14,440 nt of DNA, taken from the NCBI GenBank assembly GCA_024277285.1, contig JAJRVM010000279.1, positions 1-14,440 on the forward strand. Direction: 5' to 3'. Numbering within the stretch: the first letter of the stretch is position 1; the number at the start of each line of letters is the position of its first letter. The notes beneath the pieces are model-generated. The model was not told the DNA's origin and did no database searches. It was given only the letters and a program-made list of their open reading frames with translations. The position numbers and the translations under genes were made by a program. Below, piece after piece: positions 1-8,214 of the stretch. The stretch is from Planctomycetota bacterium. Its GTDB lineage: Bacteria; Planctomycetota; Planctomycetia; Pirellulales; Pirellulaceae.

Positions 1-315
1 AACCAGTACAACGGTCGCCGCTATAATGACTCGTGGAACCAGATCTTCACGGGCACACGTCCTGGTGAACGTTGGCCAGATGGTCGCCCCTACTTTGCGG
101 GCTTCAATACGGTTCTTCCTCCGAACGGTCCCTCCTGCATGATTGCGCAAGGTGACTGGCAGGACGGCGTCTTCGCCGCGAGTAGCCGTCACCCGACGAT
201 CGTCAACATCCTGTTGGCAGACGGTTCGGTTCGTCAGATTGGCAACAGCGTTGATCTGCGTACTTGGTGGGGACTAGGAACTCGCGCCCAGGGCGAAACG
301 CTCGGCGAATTCTAA
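1..315 (+). CDS. DUF1559 (H-X9-DG) prepilin-like protein, C-terminal fragment
   Basis: The reading frame is open from base 1 to the TAA at 313-315, giving the last 104 residues of a protein that starts outside the window. The fragment holds SSRHPTIVNILLADGSVRQIG, a histidine (codon 64) followed by nine residues and then DG, which is the H-X9-DG motif of prepilin-type processing-associated proteins (DUF1559, SBP_bac_10). Family members have an N-terminal type IV pilin-like methylation/signal helix, not visible here, and a beta-rich exported domain. They occur in tens to hundreds of copies per planctomycete genome, with functions largely unknown. The ending RTWWGLGTRAQGE is typical of the family. 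A terminator hairpin follows 51 bases after the stop, so this is probably the last gene of its transcript. Confidence 0.9.
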   Translation, partial: NQYNGRRYNDSWNQIFTGTRPGERWPDGRPYFAGFNTVLPPNGPSCMIAQGDWQDGVFAASSRHPTIVNILLADGSVRQIGNSVDLRTWWGLGTRAQGETLGEF

Positions 316-331
316 GCATCGTTCCCAACAA

Positions 332-366
332 TTGCTGAAGAACAGACAGCTTGCTGAAGAACAGAC
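332..366. repeat. 19-bp tandem duplication before the terminator
   Basis: The unit TTGCTGAAGAACAGACAGC (332-350) is followed directly by a second copy of its first 16 bases (351-366). It lies between the DUF1559 stop codon and the terminator stem, so it lengthens the 3' untranslated region. It looks like a simple slippage duplication; no function is suggested. Confidence 0.85.
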
Positions 367-399
367 GGGGGCAGCGCGGCAACGTGCTGCCCCTGTTTT
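367..399 (+). terminator. Rho-independent terminator after the DUF1559 gene
   Basis: GGGGCAGC at 368-375 pairs perfectly with GCTGCCCC at 386-393. The stem continues inward through G376-U385, C377-G384 and G378-C383 and closes on a GCAA tetraloop of the stable GNRA class (379-382). TGTTTTATT follows on the plus strand. The hairpin lies between the convergent DUF1559 (+) and trmL (-) genes. The minus-strand reading has no clear run of U, so it mainly serves the plus-strand gene. Confidence 0.85.
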
Positions 400-467
400 A
401 TTGAACACGCGCTGGATTTCGGCATGGACGCGTACCTGACGAGCGAACGCCAGCGTCGCAGGGCGAA

Positions 468-962
468 TCAATCCACATCCTCATTGCCACGCCAGCCCCA
501 TTGCCGGATGGCCTCGTAAGCTGCCACAGCAACGGCGTTCGAGAGATTCAAGCTACGTACTTGCGGTCCGATGGGGATCCGCAATTGCTGATCCGGGTAC
601 TGTTCGAGCAACGAACGTGGCAGCCCGCGCGTTTCTGCGCCAAAGACCAACACATCGCCCGGTTCGTACACCACGTCGCTAAAGAGGGTCGTCGCGGTCT
701 TGGTAAACAACCACAGTCGCTCTGCGGAGACTTGGCGTGGAATCTCCTCCCATCGCGACACGACTTCCCAATCGAGGTGTTGCCAATAGTCCAGGCCCGC
801 TCGGCGAAGGTGTTTGGCATCCAGGCAAAACCCCAACGGCTGGACCAGCCAGAGCTTAGCGGAGAGCGCGACGCACGTCCGACCGATATTCCCGGTATTC
901 TGCGGAATCTCTGGCTCGTGCAAGACAATATGTAACGGGGGTATCGGTTTCACAAACTTCAA
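468..962 (-). CDS. trmL: tRNA (cytidine(34)-2'-O)-methyltransferase, TrmL family
   Basis: A SPOUT-class methyltransferase that uses SAM to methylate the 2'-O of the wobble nucleotide (C34/U34) in certain leucine tRNAs, acting in the cytoplasm as a homodimer. The protein begins with the family signature HEPEIPQNTGNIGRTC. The trefoil-knot SAM site is in the C-terminal half: LVFGAETRGLP, then RIPIGPQVRSLNLSNAVAVA. At 164 residues it is close to E. coli TrmL (157). The longest reading starts at TTG (962); a GTG at 953 is an alternative, and neither has a clear Shine-Dalgarno sequence, so the start is uncertain by a few codons. The core homology starts about ten residues in and is not affected. 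It is convergent with the DUF1559 gene and divergent from ispG across a 248-bp spacer that must hold both promoters. Confidence 0.92.
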   Translation of the reverse strand: MKFVKPIPPLHIVLHEPEIPQNTGNIGRTCVALSAKLWLVQPLGFCLDAKHLRRAGLDYWQHLDWEVVSRWEEIPRQVSAERLWLFTKTATTLFSDVVYEPGDVLVFGAETRGLPRSLLEQYPDQQLRIPIGPQVRSLNLSNAVAVAAYEAIRQWGWRGNEDVD

Positions 963-1085
963 ATATCAGTTGGAACGACTCGCGTCAAGAGTGCGTGAGC
1001 ACGGCGCCGCGACCCAGACCACGTCCGCACGCCACCATCTGTGAGTCGCTACGATGAATCTCAGCGTGGCCGGAATACGTAAGTC

Positions 1086-1127
1086 GGCACCCCATCCGTG
1101 TCGTTTCGCGAGCCCACAATGGGTGCC
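1086..1127. promoter_or_regulatory. Inverted repeat in the trmL-ispG promoter region
   Basis: GGCACCCCAT (1086-1095) is nearly complementary to ATGGGTGCC (1119-1127), with one bulged C and a loop of about 23 bases. It lies in the divergent spacer, about 84 bases upstream of the chosen ispG start. It could be an operator or an mRNA leader hairpin. No recognised riboswitch or regulator motif was seen, so the role is unknown. Confidence 0.3.
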
Positions 1128-1210
1128 TTGCGAACACATTCTGTGTAAGATGCCAGGAAATCGTGATGGCGAGGCAATTGAGCAGCTTCCACGAACGGAG
1201 AAGATTCGAC

Positions 1211-2368
1211 ATGGAGATTCAGCGTAATCCAACTCGCAGCGTGCCAATCGGTTCCATGGTCATCGGCAACGGCCAGCAAATCGCGGTCCAAAGTATGACG
1301 GCCACCAGCACGCAGGACGTGGAAGCAACAGTCGAGCAGGTGAACCAACTGGTTGGTGCGGGTGCCGACTTGGTGCGTATCGCGGTGGACAGCAAGGGCG
1401 ACGCGACGGCGTTGGCAAGCGTCCGGCAGCGCACCGAGGCCAATCTATCGGTCGATTTGCAGGAGAATTATCGTCTTGCCGAGCTGGTCGCGCCCCACGT
1501 GGACAAGATTCGCTACAACCCGGGGCATCTGTATCACCACCAGCACGATAAGCCTTGGCAAGAGAAAGTATGTTTCCTGGCGGATGTCGCCAAGGCGAAC
1601 GAATGCGCTATCCGAATCGGAGTGAATTGCGGCAGTGTGGATCCTGCCAAACGTGCGAAGTACGATCCGGCTGATTCGATAACCCCCATGCTCGAAAGTG
1701 CTCTCGAGCACTGCGCACTACTCGATTCGGTAGGATTCACGCGCTACTGCGTGTCGCTTAAAGACTCGGATCCAGCCAACGTCATCGCGGTGAATCGGCG
1801 TTTTGCCGAAGCGCGCCCCGACGTGCCACTCCATTTGGGTGTTACCGAAGCCGGACTTCCTCCCGACGGCATCCTCAAGACTCGCATCGCACTCGAACCC
1901 CTGCTAGTTCGTGGCATCGGCGACACGTTGCGCGTTTCACTGACCGTCCCAAACGACCAGAAGATTCACGAAATCAAGGCCGGTCAACAGATCATTGACG
2001 ACGTTTACGCAGGACGGCTACTCAATGCCGCCGCGTTAAAACAGAATCCACTGGCCAACAAGAAGTTGAACATCATTTCATGCCCAAGTTGTTCGCGCGT
2101 GGAGAACCAAGCGTTCGTCGAGCTTGCTCAGCAAGTAAAGCAGATGACCGAGTACGCTCAAGACTACGCCATTACGATTGCCGTGATGGGTTGCCGCGTC
2201 AATGGACCGGGAGAGACGGATGACGCGGACCTAGGGCTGTGGTGTGGGCCCAGCTATGTCAATCTGAAGCGTCGTGGCGAACATGTGGGAGCATGGCCGT
2301 ACGATGAAGTACTGGGACGCCTTAAACAGGAACTCGACCGACTGATTGCCGGCCAAAGCGCGACCTGA
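1211..2368 (+). CDS. ispG: 4-hydroxy-3-methylbut-2-enyl-diphosphate synthase (IspG/GcpE)
   Basis: Catalyses the reductive ring opening of MEcPP to HMBPP, the penultimate step of the MEP isoprenoid pathway, using a [4Fe-4S] cluster in the cytoplasm. The protein opens with the typical NPTRSVPIG and [17 protein letters not shown]. The cluster ligands are visible: CPSC (C291, C294), C328 in [10 protein letters not shown], and the conserved glutamate E335. At 385 residues it matches the compact two-domain bacterial form, without the central insertion of plant and some bacterial enzymes. The frame is open further upstream (to 1163), but ATG 1211 is preferred because GGAG at 1197-1200 lies ten bases upstream and the protein then begins as in homologues. 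It is monocistronic in appearance. A 14-bp tandem repeat overlaps the stop codon. Confidence 0.97.
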   Translation: MEIQRNPTRSVPIGSMVIGNGQQIAVQSMTATSTQDVEATVEQVNQLVGAGADLVRIAVDSKGDATALASVRQRTEANLSVDLQENYRLAELVAPHVDKIRYNPGHLYHHQHDKPWQEKVCFLADVAKANECAIRIGVNCGSVDPAKRAKYDPADSITPMLESALEHCALLDSVGFTRYCVSLKDSDPANVIAVNRRFAEARPDVPLHLGVTEAGLPPDGILKTRIALEPLLVRGIGDTLRVSLTVPNDQKIHEIKAGQQIIDDVYAGRLLNAAALKQNPLANKKLNIISCPSCSRVENQAFVELAQQVKQMTEYAQDYAITIAVMGCRVNGPGETDDADLGLWCGPSYVNLKRRGEHVGAWPYDEVLGRLKQELDRLIAGQSAT

Positions 2369-2400
2369 GCCGGTTTTCCTGAGCCGGTTTTCCTGGGCCG
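2364..2400. repeat. 14-bp tandem repeat overlapping the ispG stop
   Basis: CCTGAGCCGGTTTT occurs twice in perfect tandem (2364-2377, 2378-2391) and starts a third, diverging time (CCTGGGCCG, 2392-2400). The first unit contains the ispG TGA. Each unit divides into two heptads, as do the other 14-bp repeats near 10093 and 13301. Confidence 0.9.
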
Positions 2401-2440
2401 AGCGCGGACCGAGACTCGACCTTTCGACGTCAGGCACGCT

Positions 2441-2488
2441 ACCGGCAGGAAGAGAGGGCAAAAGAATATTGTGGGCAAGAGAAAAACG
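2441..2488. repeat. Half copy of the dispersed palindromic repeat
   Basis: The right arm only: GGCAGGAAGAGAGGGCAAAA, then GAATATTGTGGGCAAGAG. It closely matches the right side of the copy at 2561-2666, with the two GGGCAA motifs similarly spaced. Just upstream, TCGACGTCAGGCA (2424-2436) matches 12 of 13 bases in the upstream module of the 6560 copy, suggesting that an internal part of a full element was lost. Confidence 0.65.
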
Positions 2489-2560
2489 TTCAAAATGACT
2501 CGCTACGTTCGCGTACCGGTAGACCGTTGCCTCGTCGCAACAGTAGTCCATCGAGCGCTA

Positions 2561-2666
2561 TTTTTTGCCCGTCATCTTCTTTGCCCTCCAAGGAGAGCTA
2601 CCTGAACGCCGTCCACGCCTCGGCAGGAAACCCAGGGCAAAAGAGTATTTTGGGCAAGATGAAAAC
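2561..2666. repeat. Dispersed palindromic repeat, copy near 2.6 kb
   Basis: An imperfect palindrome of about 106 bp. TTTGCCCT (2580-2587) pairs with AGGGCAAA (2634-2641), and the outer TTGCCC (2565-2570) pairs with GGGCAA (2652-2657). The separations are nearly symmetric (9 and 10 bases). The 46-bp centre holds CCTCCAAGGAG and GAACGCCGTCCA, which recur in the copies near 6.6 and 13.7 kb. It encodes nothing recognisable. It looks like a REP- or MITE-type non-autonomous element and could fold as a hairpin in RNA or single-stranded DNA. Confidence 0.8.
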
Positions 2667-2845
2667 ACTCGGTGGAGGGTGCGTCCACCAATAGCAAGAT
2701 GGTCCCAAATAACCGGCTCTTTCGGCAACTCAGTCGGCATTCGTTCGCGGGCGTTATTGTGCTACGATGCGGATCTTGAGGGTTGTTGGAGTACATTCTG
2801 GCAACGCGCGGTCGGGGAACCAGAGCAACGAGCGGGAGAATCTTC

Positions 2846-3637
2846 ATGCGGGCATGGATGCACGCGTTGCTGGTAGCCATGCTGCTGAGCGGTTGCATAA
2901 CGAGCCGCGAGATCGTCACACTGCCAGGCGACGACAGCTTGGTGCGCGATCAACTGGTGATCTACAGCGACTTTCGTTTGCCCAAGCACCATCGCTTAGT
3001 GGACGAACTGGTAGCGCGCCGCCACGATGTTGTCGATCGCCTGCAATTGCCCGTTTCCGACGAGCCGATACACGTCTATCTGTTTGATACTCCGAAACGC
3101 TATCAGACATTCATGGACCGCGAATTCCCTCAGTTTCCCCACCGGCGCGCGTTTTTCGTCGAAAGTGACACGCGTTTGACGATCTATGCCTACTGGGGCG
3201 ACCGTGTTGCGGAGGACCTGCGCCACGAGGTTACGCACGGTTATCTGCACACGATGGTGCCACATCTACCGTTGTGGATGGACGAAGGGTTGGCCGAGTA
3301 CTTTGAAGTGCCGCGTGGACAGCGGGGTTTGAATCGCCCGCATGTTGAATTGCTCGTCGCCGCAATGCAACAACACCGCTGGGCCCCCAACATGGCGCGA
3401 CTCGAACAGCTGGAATTGCCAAGCGAGATGACGCAAGAGCACTACGCGGAAGCGTGGGCCTGGATGCACCTGATACTCGAAACCACACCGGAGCGCCGCG
3501 ACGTGTTGCGCAATCATCTCGCCCGACTGCGTATCACCGGCTCGGCACCGCCGCTATCCCAAACGCTCTATTCGGTCGATCCACTCTACAACCGCTGGCT
3601 GGTCGAGCATCTGCAGGCGTTGCAACAACGCAAGTGA
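2846..3637 (+). CDS. Predicted lipoprotein with gluzincin-type metalloprotease motif
   Basis: A 263-residue predicted exported protein. The N-terminus MRAWMHALLVAMLLSGC is a lipoprotein signal peptide with lipobox LLSGC (C17), so the mature protein is probably membrane-anchored outside the cytoplasm. The centre has HEVTH (H127, E128, H131), followed 16 residues later by E147 in WMDEGLAEYFE. This is the zinc site of gluzincin peptidases of the peptidase-MA-like group (HExxH plus a downstream EGLAEY), with H127, H131 and E147 the expected ligands and E128 the catalytic base. Its substrate is unknown. The frame is open upstream to 2783, but ATG 2846 is chosen because GGGAG (2833-2837) precedes it at good spacing and it places the signal peptide at the terminus. 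It stands alone, convergent with the GNAT gene. Confidence 0.85.
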   Translation: MRAWMHALLVAMLLSGCITSREIVTLPGDDSLVRDQLVIYSDFRLPKHHRLVDELVARRHDVVDRLQLPVSDEPIHVYLFDTPKRYQTFMDREFPQFPHRRAFFVESDTRLTIYAYWGDRVAEDLRHEVTHGYLHTMVPHLPLWMDEGLAEYFEVPRGQRGLNRPHVELLVAAMQQHRWAPNMARLEQLELPSEMTQEHYAEAWAWMHLILETTPERRDVLRNHLARLRITGSAPPLSQTLYSVDPLYNRWLVEHLQALQQRK

Positions 3638-3775
3638 CGCAAATTCCACCAGTTTCGCGCAGCAGGCAAGGCCGCATAACGGGAGAAGTGGGGGGGCAGG
3701 CCGGCCAGTTGAGAACATGGTCTTGCGCCGACCAAATCTACGCCAAGACGCATCCCGTTCCATTGCCACAGGCAA

Positions 3776-3803
3776 GTACGAATGACGAAGCACGAACGAC
3801 GAA
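3776..3803. repeat. Heptad tandem repeat, four NNACGAA units
   Basis: GTACGAA, TGACGAA, GCACGAA and CGACGAA follow each other without gaps in the spacer between the convergent lipoprotein and GNAT genes. Only the first two bases of each heptad vary. As recalled, such ACGAA heptads are common between genes of Pirellula-type planctomycetes. Confidence 0.75.
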
Positions 3804-3840
3804 GGTGCCGATTCCGTAGTCAAGAACGGCCACGACTAGA

Positions 3841-4803
3841 CTAGGTCCGTAGATCTTCCTTGATCAACTCGATCGTTTGTTCGACTTCGCGAAACCCAAG
3901 TCGCTCGAGAATCGCATGCAACGGATCTTTGGGGCCCACCGTGTGTGCTTCGGCCAAGGTCATTCCTTCGGCGGCCATCTGCCGTAACGATTCACCTAGC
4001 AGGAACAATGTCAGTGTCTCACGATCTTCTGGCTCGTCCAACTGCAAATTGGTTAGCCCGGCTGCATGAACGCCCCAGCTGCTAGCCAGAGGTTCGATAT
4101 CCCAAAAAGTGACCGTACTCTTTGTGGGTGCGCCGGTGCGGGGTCGAACGGAAAAACAATACCGGTCGTTAAAGCCGACATTGCAAGCCTCCCACCACGT
4201 TGCCGCAGGTGGGTCAGGGAGGGGTTCGACCAACAGACTTCGTTTCAGCTGCATTTGCTGCCGATCAACGAGTGGCCGAAAACCGGCCAACGGCCGTTGC
4301 AAGACGACGTTGCGCCCCGATTCCACATAGCCGGCCTCGGAAAACAGGTTGCGTGTCTCGGTATCGGTGGCCATTACCCCGGACGTTGTCGCGCCACCGT
4401 AAAGCCCCTGGTAGAACGGTGCGATGGCGTGCGTGCTCCCGCCATGGATTTGCTGCGCACCACGTTGCCGCAGATATGCCTCGCTGCGTGCAAGCAACTC
4501 ACGCGCCACATCGTGCCGTTGCCGAGGGTGAGAAACCATCAACATGCATGTCGCGCCCACCGATGTATCAAGCCCATCTCCCTTCTGATTGGGCGCGAAT
4601 CCGGCATGTGCAAATCCAATCAGTCGCCCATTCTCGACCGCAACGATCAATCCGTCACGGTCGAAAAATGGCTTGGACAGCACCATGCTCTCCAGGATCG
4701 GAGGCGTCAATGGGCGAAAGAAAGCTCGCAGTGGAGCATGATTACGCCAGATTTCGCAGAGCGATGGCGGATCGTTATTCCGAAACGGTCGATAGTCGAT
4801 CAT
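3841..4803 (-). CDS. GNAT-family acetyltransferase with two GNAT-like domains
   Basis: A 320-residue protein that looks like two GNAT folds in tandem. The N-terminal one (about 2-150) has the usual order: YRPFRNNDPPSLCEIW at the start, LIVAVENGRLIGFAHAGF as beta-strands, then MLMVSHPRQRHDVARELL as the acetyl-CoA loop and helix. That loop lacks the glycines of the consensus R/Q-x-x-G-x-G/A, so binding of acetyl-CoA by this domain is doubtful. The C-terminal one (about 190-316) ends in ILERLGFREVEQTIEL, the usual GNAT beta-hairpin. The substrate cannot be told from sequence. The ATG at 4803 lies 49 bases after the Rieske gene stop on the same strand, so the two are probably co-transcribed. Domain assignment is by pattern only. 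Confidence 0.8.
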   Translation of the reverse strand: MIDYRPFRNNDPPSLCEIWRNHAPLRAFFRPLTPPILESMVLSKPFFDRDGLIVAVENGRLIGFAHAGFAPNQKGDGLDTSVGATCMLMVSHPRQRHDVARELLARSEAYLRQRGAQQIHGGSTHAIAPFYQGLYGGATTSGVMATDTETRNLFSEAGYVESGRNVVLQRPLAGFRPLVDRQQMQLKRSLLVEPLPDPPAATWWEACNVGFNDRYCFSVRPRTGAPTKSTVTFWDIEPLASSWGVHAAGLTNLQLDEPEDRETLTLFLLGESLRQMAAEGMTLAEAHTVGPKDPLHAILERLGFREVEQTIELIKEDLRT

Positions 4804-4852
4804 GGTGGTTCGTCAAATGCGCCCAGGGCGGCGTCTCTTCACAACAGCGGCA

Positions 4853-5182
4853 TCAACGGAGCTGTTCATTCTCGGCTGGCACCAGCACCAACACGTCTTC
4901 CCCCTCGATCTTCACTTCCAGACGAGGGTGACAGAGCGATTCGTTCACTTGGTGGTGCCCAGTACGCACGTCGAATTGCCAGCCGTGCCAAGGACAAGTA
5001 ACGACCGCTCCGTCAAGCTGTCCTTGCCCGAGCGGACCGCCTTGATGCGGGCAGATACCGTCCAGAGCGTACAGTCTGCCGGCAACATTGAACAGGGCCA
5101 CAATCTGATCGCCAGCCACCCACTGGGTCGCGGAACCGGGCGGACAATGGTCGATCGACGCGATTCGTACCCAATTTGCCAT
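4853..5182 (-). CDS. Small Rieske [2Fe-2S] protein (NirD-like ferredoxin)
   Basis: A 109-residue single-domain Rieske protein. The cluster-binding boxes are C-x-H (C44, H46 in ICPHQGGPLG) and C-x2-H (C63, H66 in CPWHGWQFD), 17 residues apart. It has no signal peptide or membrane segment, so it should be a soluble cytoplasmic electron carrier of the type found with ring-hydroxylating oxygenases or as the small subunit NirD of nitrite reductase; neither partner is near. The frame is open upstream to 5296, but ATG 5182 (MANWVRIASI) gives the length and start usual for the family, while the upstream extension is arginine-rich and unlike a Rieske protein. Translation signals are weak. It precedes the GNAT gene by 49 bases. 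Confidence 0.88.
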   Translation of the reverse strand: MANWVRIASIDHCPPGSATQWVAGDQIVALFNVAGRLYALDGICPHQGGPLGQGQLDGAVVTCPWHGWQFDVRTGHHQVNESLCHPRLEVKIEGEDVLVLVPAENEQLR

Positions 5183-5321
5183 GAGATGATTGTACCTGCC
5201 TGAATTCCGTGCGCCGCGACGTGAACCTTCAATCGTACACCGCATTGGCCTCAGGTATCTAGCCGTCGCCCTACGGATCACTCGCCGGACCATCACCGTT
5301 GCCAGCGCGACGATTACAGAA

Positions 5322-6266
5322 TCACGCGGCTTTCACCTTGGATGTGCTTTGGCCAGCACGCTTGCGCCGCGTGGGCGGTTGCCCTTTCCAGCGCCGATGG
5401 ACCCACCAATACTGCTCGGGAGCACCTAGAATCATCTCCTCCATCCGCTCGTTGTACCATCGGGTCAACGGCTTAACACTCGCTAATTCCTTGTCCCACG
5501 ACTCGGGGTCAGCGACGCCCACGACACCGATCTCAAAGTGCATCGGCTTGCCCATGCGACGCATGTAACTGACCACCTGCGGAGCACCCGACGAAAGCGT
5601 AAACAGCGCGACCGCCTTGTGACACGACGCCGGTCGCCCCAAGAACTCGACCCAACACCCCTTACTACCGGCGTGTTGATCTCCCAAGAAAGAGAGGATC
5701 CCGCCCGATTCCAGCAACGCTTCCACTTGCGGAGCGCAACCTTGCTTGGGAAGAATGTACTGGCCGGACGAGCCACGAAACTCGTTCAAGAATCGATCCA
5801 GGTAGGGGTTGTCCAACTTGCGCGCAATTGTGGACGAAGGGAAACCGAACATACCCAACACGTAACCGGCAACTTCAAAATTTCCGTAATGGCCCGTCAC
5901 CAAGACCGTTGGCCGTGGATCAAGCATGTATTTGACCAATAGCGGTTTGTTCTTGAACGTCACGTAATCGTTAAAACTGGTTTCATGAATCTTGCGTCGC
6001 GCTTGCGCCACTTCGGCCACCATCAGGAACAAGTGCCCCCACATGCGGCGAATGAAACGATGTCGATAAACATCATCCCAGTCAGGAAACACGTGGCGTA
6101 GATTGTCGTCAATCACTCGGTACCGCAATGGAACAATGTCAGTGGCAACGATCGCCAGCCCTTTCGAGATCGTCTGACATACCTCGATCGGCAGCGATTG
6201 GACGACGCAAATGAAAATGCGAATGAGAACATAAACCAACCAATCCATGAGTGGTTTGAAACGCAC
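5322..6266 (-). CDS. Lipid A biosynthesis acyltransferase, LpxL/HtrB family
   Basis: A 314-residue member of the lysophospholipid acyltransferase superfamily related to LpxL/LpxM, which add secondary acyl chains to lipid A at the inner face of the cytoplasmic membrane. The N-terminus has a hydrophobic anchor (about residues 8-25). The catalytic HX4E motif is HYGNFE (H126, E131) in LVTGHYGNFEVAGY. Further family marks are GDQHAG (195-200) and the C-terminal EQYWWVHRRWK (284-294). It ends in a basic, lysine/arginine-rich tail. The start is GTG 6266, supported by AAGGA about seven bases upstream; ATG 6248 is the alternative. It fits a planctomycete that makes lipid A-like lipopolysaccharide, but the acyl specificity cannot be told. 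Confidence 0.9.
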   Translation of the reverse strand: MRFKPLMDWLVYVLIRIFICVVQSLPIEVCQTISKGLAIVATDIVPLRYRVIDDNLRHVFPDWDDVYRHRFIRRMWGHLFLMVAEVAQARRKIHETSFNDYVTFKNKPLLVKYMLDPRPTVLVTGHYGNFEVAGYVLGMFGFPSSTIARKLDNPYLDRFLNEFRGSSGQYILPKQGCAPQVEALLESGGILSFLGDQHAGSKGCWVEFLGRPASCHKAVALFTLSSGAPQVVSYMRRMGKPMHFEIGVVGVADPESWDKELASVKPLTRWYNERMEEMILGAPEQYWWVHRRWKGQPPTRRKRAGQSTSKVKAA

Positions 6267-6972
6267 AGCGAATCCTTGCCTGTGAGAAGCTAATCGGGGG
6301 CCGGTCTCCGACCGGCCTCATTGCATGTCGCTATTGTGCCAATTTGCGCGATTTGGGGAAAGACCGATCGGCATTACAACGCGGTTAGCCTCGTTACGGC
6401 CACAGTCGATGCTCGATATTCCACGTAGACTACCCATTTCCACGAGCCTGCGGCAACGCGTGGAGGGTGTTGGGAGACTGTTAAAAACTTGCTGATCTAT
6501 GGTGATTCTGTTTATCTCGTTTTGGTTCCGCGAGCGAGTGGTCGCTGTGGGGCGCGCAGGCAAGCAGCTAGCAGTCGAAGTCAGGCATCCTCCGGGCAGA
6601 GAAAACGCTGCCAGCATGTTTGTTTTCTCTTGCCCCTCATTTTCTCTTGCCCCTCAAAGGAGAACAGCCGGAACGCCGTCCATCAGCTCAGCAGGAGAAA
6701 GAAGGCAAAGAAGATTATGGGCAAAGAATAGCGATTGTTGGATTGCCTTCCGATCACACGCAGGCTGTCTACTGGTGCTCAAGCGCAACCCACGCAAGCT
6801 CGGCACAAAAGTCGGCGTGCCGACCAACGGCAATGCGGTACCGTACTCAGCGTCTTCGCAGACCTTCTTCCGGGGGCGAGGAAAGCGACTGGCGGCACCC
6901 CACGTCGACGCAAGGTGCCCGTGCCGCCGCACTTTCAAAGTCCGTTCCGTCGCCATGAATCTCGACGGTGTG
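6267..6972. other. 706-bp spacer with repeat, no supported gene
   Basis: This spacer lies between two minus-strand genes. It holds the longest copy of the dispersed repeat (6560-6728) and presumably the lpxL-type promoter near 6270-6350. The part at 6735-6960 is open in several frames on both strands but shows no recognised protein or RNA. Its minus-strand frame contains strings rich in R, G and P that I vaguely associate with spurious planctomycete small proteins, so it may be further repeat sequence. Confidence 0.55.
6560..6728. repeat. Dispersed palindromic repeat, long copy near 6.6 kb
   Basis: The palindromic core (6618-6728) has two TTGCCCC motifs on the left (6630-6636, 6647-6653) and GGCAAAG (6704-6710) and GGGCAAAGA (6719-6727) on the right. 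The centre carries AAAGGAGAACAGCCGGAACG and CCGTCCA, matching the 2561 copy. A 60-bp upstream module starts with GCAAGCAGCTAGCAG (6560-6574), identical to 13611-13625, and has CGGGCA exactly 33 bases from that start in both copies. The orientation is the same as in the other copies. Confidence 0.78.
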
Positions 6973-8055
6973 CTAGCGTTTTTTTCGTGCCTGCAACACG
7001 GGATCGGACTTCAATGGCAGCTCCACCGTCCGTCCCGTCTCCGCAGCTTTGTAGATGGCCAGAATAATCTCGACACTACGGCGGCCTTCGGGCCCATCGA
7101 TCAGCGGCTGAGTCCCTTTCTTGATGGCACTCAACACGTTCTTGAATTGTTCTGTGTGCCCATGGTGTCCGATCGCCGTTGGATCGGCGGCTCCCCCTCC
7201 AGTTTTTGTCTTGCCCGCCATGCGTTCCAACAACGCCGCGTCACTGCGCGTTTGCTTGGCAAACTCCCACATCGTAATGTCCTCTTCTTCAAGGACGGCC
7301 GAGCCTGCGGAACCATGGATCTCGATTCGTTTCAGCGCACCGGGAAACGCCGTCGTCGTGGCTTCAATGACCCCCAAAGCACCGTTCTCGAATCGCAGCG
7401 TGGCCATGGCAACGTCCTCGACTTCGATTCGCTCGTGGGCCAACGTTGCTGTGCGCGCCGAGATATCCTGAACCGGCCCCATCAACCATGCCAGCAAATC
7501 GACGCTGTGAATCGCCTGGTTCATCAACGCACCGCCACCATCCAATTTCCATGTGCCACGCCAAGCGCCGCTGTCATAGTACTCCTGAGTTCGAAACCAC
7601 TTCACATAGGCGTCGCCGACCGTCAACTTGCCAAAGCGGCCTTTGTCGACCGCCTTCTTGAGCAGCTGCGAGGACTCATGAAAGCGGGACGGGAAGATCG
7701 TCGAAAGGACTACGCCCGCCTTGTTGCAAGCATCGATAATGCGATCGCAACGGGTCAGTGTCACCTCCAGCGGCTTTTCGACAATCACATGCTTACCTGC
7801 CTTGGCAGCAGCCAACGCCGGCTCCATATGAGCGCCACTCGGAGTACATATCGTGATGACGTCGACGTTCGGGTCCGCCATCATCTTTTTCAGGTCATGG
7901 TAGGCCACGCAGTCGTTCGCCTTGGCAAACCGGTCGGCCGACGCGCCGACCGTGTCGTAACAGGCCACGACCGACGCACCGCGAATGTCCCCCACCGCAC
8001 GCGCATGAAAGTTCGCGATCATTCCACAGCCGACAATACCGAATCCAAAAGCCAT
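6973..8055 (-). CDS. Gfo/Idh/MocA family oxidoreductase
   Basis: A 360-residue NAD(P)-dependent sugar or polyol dehydrogenase-like protein, probably cytoplasmic. The N-terminal Rossmann domain has GIVGCGMIANFHA (residues 6-18), and the family signature EKPLEVT places the catalytic lysine at K94. The C-terminal alpha/beta domain has WKLDGGGALMNQAIHSVDLL (169-188) with the conserved H183 and D186; the usual aspartate four residues before that histidine is N179. No twin-arginine signal is present, unlike many planctomycete paralogues that are exported. ATG 8055 is chosen because GGGAG lies close upstream; a frame extension to 8097 is less likely. The substrate is unknown: the family acts on glucose, inositol, UDP-sugars and others, and no sugar genes are adjacent. 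Confidence 0.9.
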   Translation of the reverse strand: MAFGFGIVGCGMIANFHARAVGDIRGASVVACYDTVGASADRFAKANDCVAYHDLKKMMADPNVDVITICTPSGAHMEPALAAAKAGKHVIVEKPLEVTLTRCDRIIDACNKAGVVLSTIFPSRFHESSQLLKKAVDKGRFGKLTVGDAYVKWFRTQEYYDSGAWRGTWKLDGGGALMNQAIHSVDLLAWLMGPVQDISARTATLAHERIEVEDVAMATLRFENGALGVIEATTTAFPGALKRIEIHGSAGSAVLEEEDITMWEFAKQTRSDAALLERMAGKTKTGGGAADPTAIGHHGHTEQFKNVLSAIKKGTQPLIDGPEGRRSVEIILAIYKAAETGRTVELPLKSDPVLQARKKR

Positions 8056-8214
8056 CAGTCCCACTCCCGCTGCGAACGTCTCGCCAAAAACCACCATATG
8101 TTACGACAGTGCGGTATTATAAACTCTACTGCAGCTACCGCGAGGGGGGGATTGGGACCGGCGGCGCACGGCACCCGTCGCCTGCCGATACCGCCACACG
8201 CTCACTGGTTCAGC

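Larger units (their letters stand above)
2369..2845. other. Repeat-bearing spacer between ispG and the lipoprotein gene
   Basis: This 477-bp spacer has no supported gene. It holds the 14-bp tandem repeat, a half copy (2441-2488) and a full copy (2561-2666) of the dispersed palindromic repeat, and presumably the promoter of the following gene. Open frames on both strands across it coincide with the repeats and show no known protein family. Confidence 0.7.

Noticed and set aside
4066..5001. Overlapping plus-strand open frames of 243 and 311 codons
   Set aside because: Both lie antisense to the GNAT and Rieske genes and lack any domain or ribosome site.
7510..7525. Asparagine N179 in place of the usual aspartate in the Gfo/Idh/MocA active site
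   Set aside because: As I recall, the GALMNQ-x-x-H variant is frequent among planctomycete members, so this is probably normal variation.
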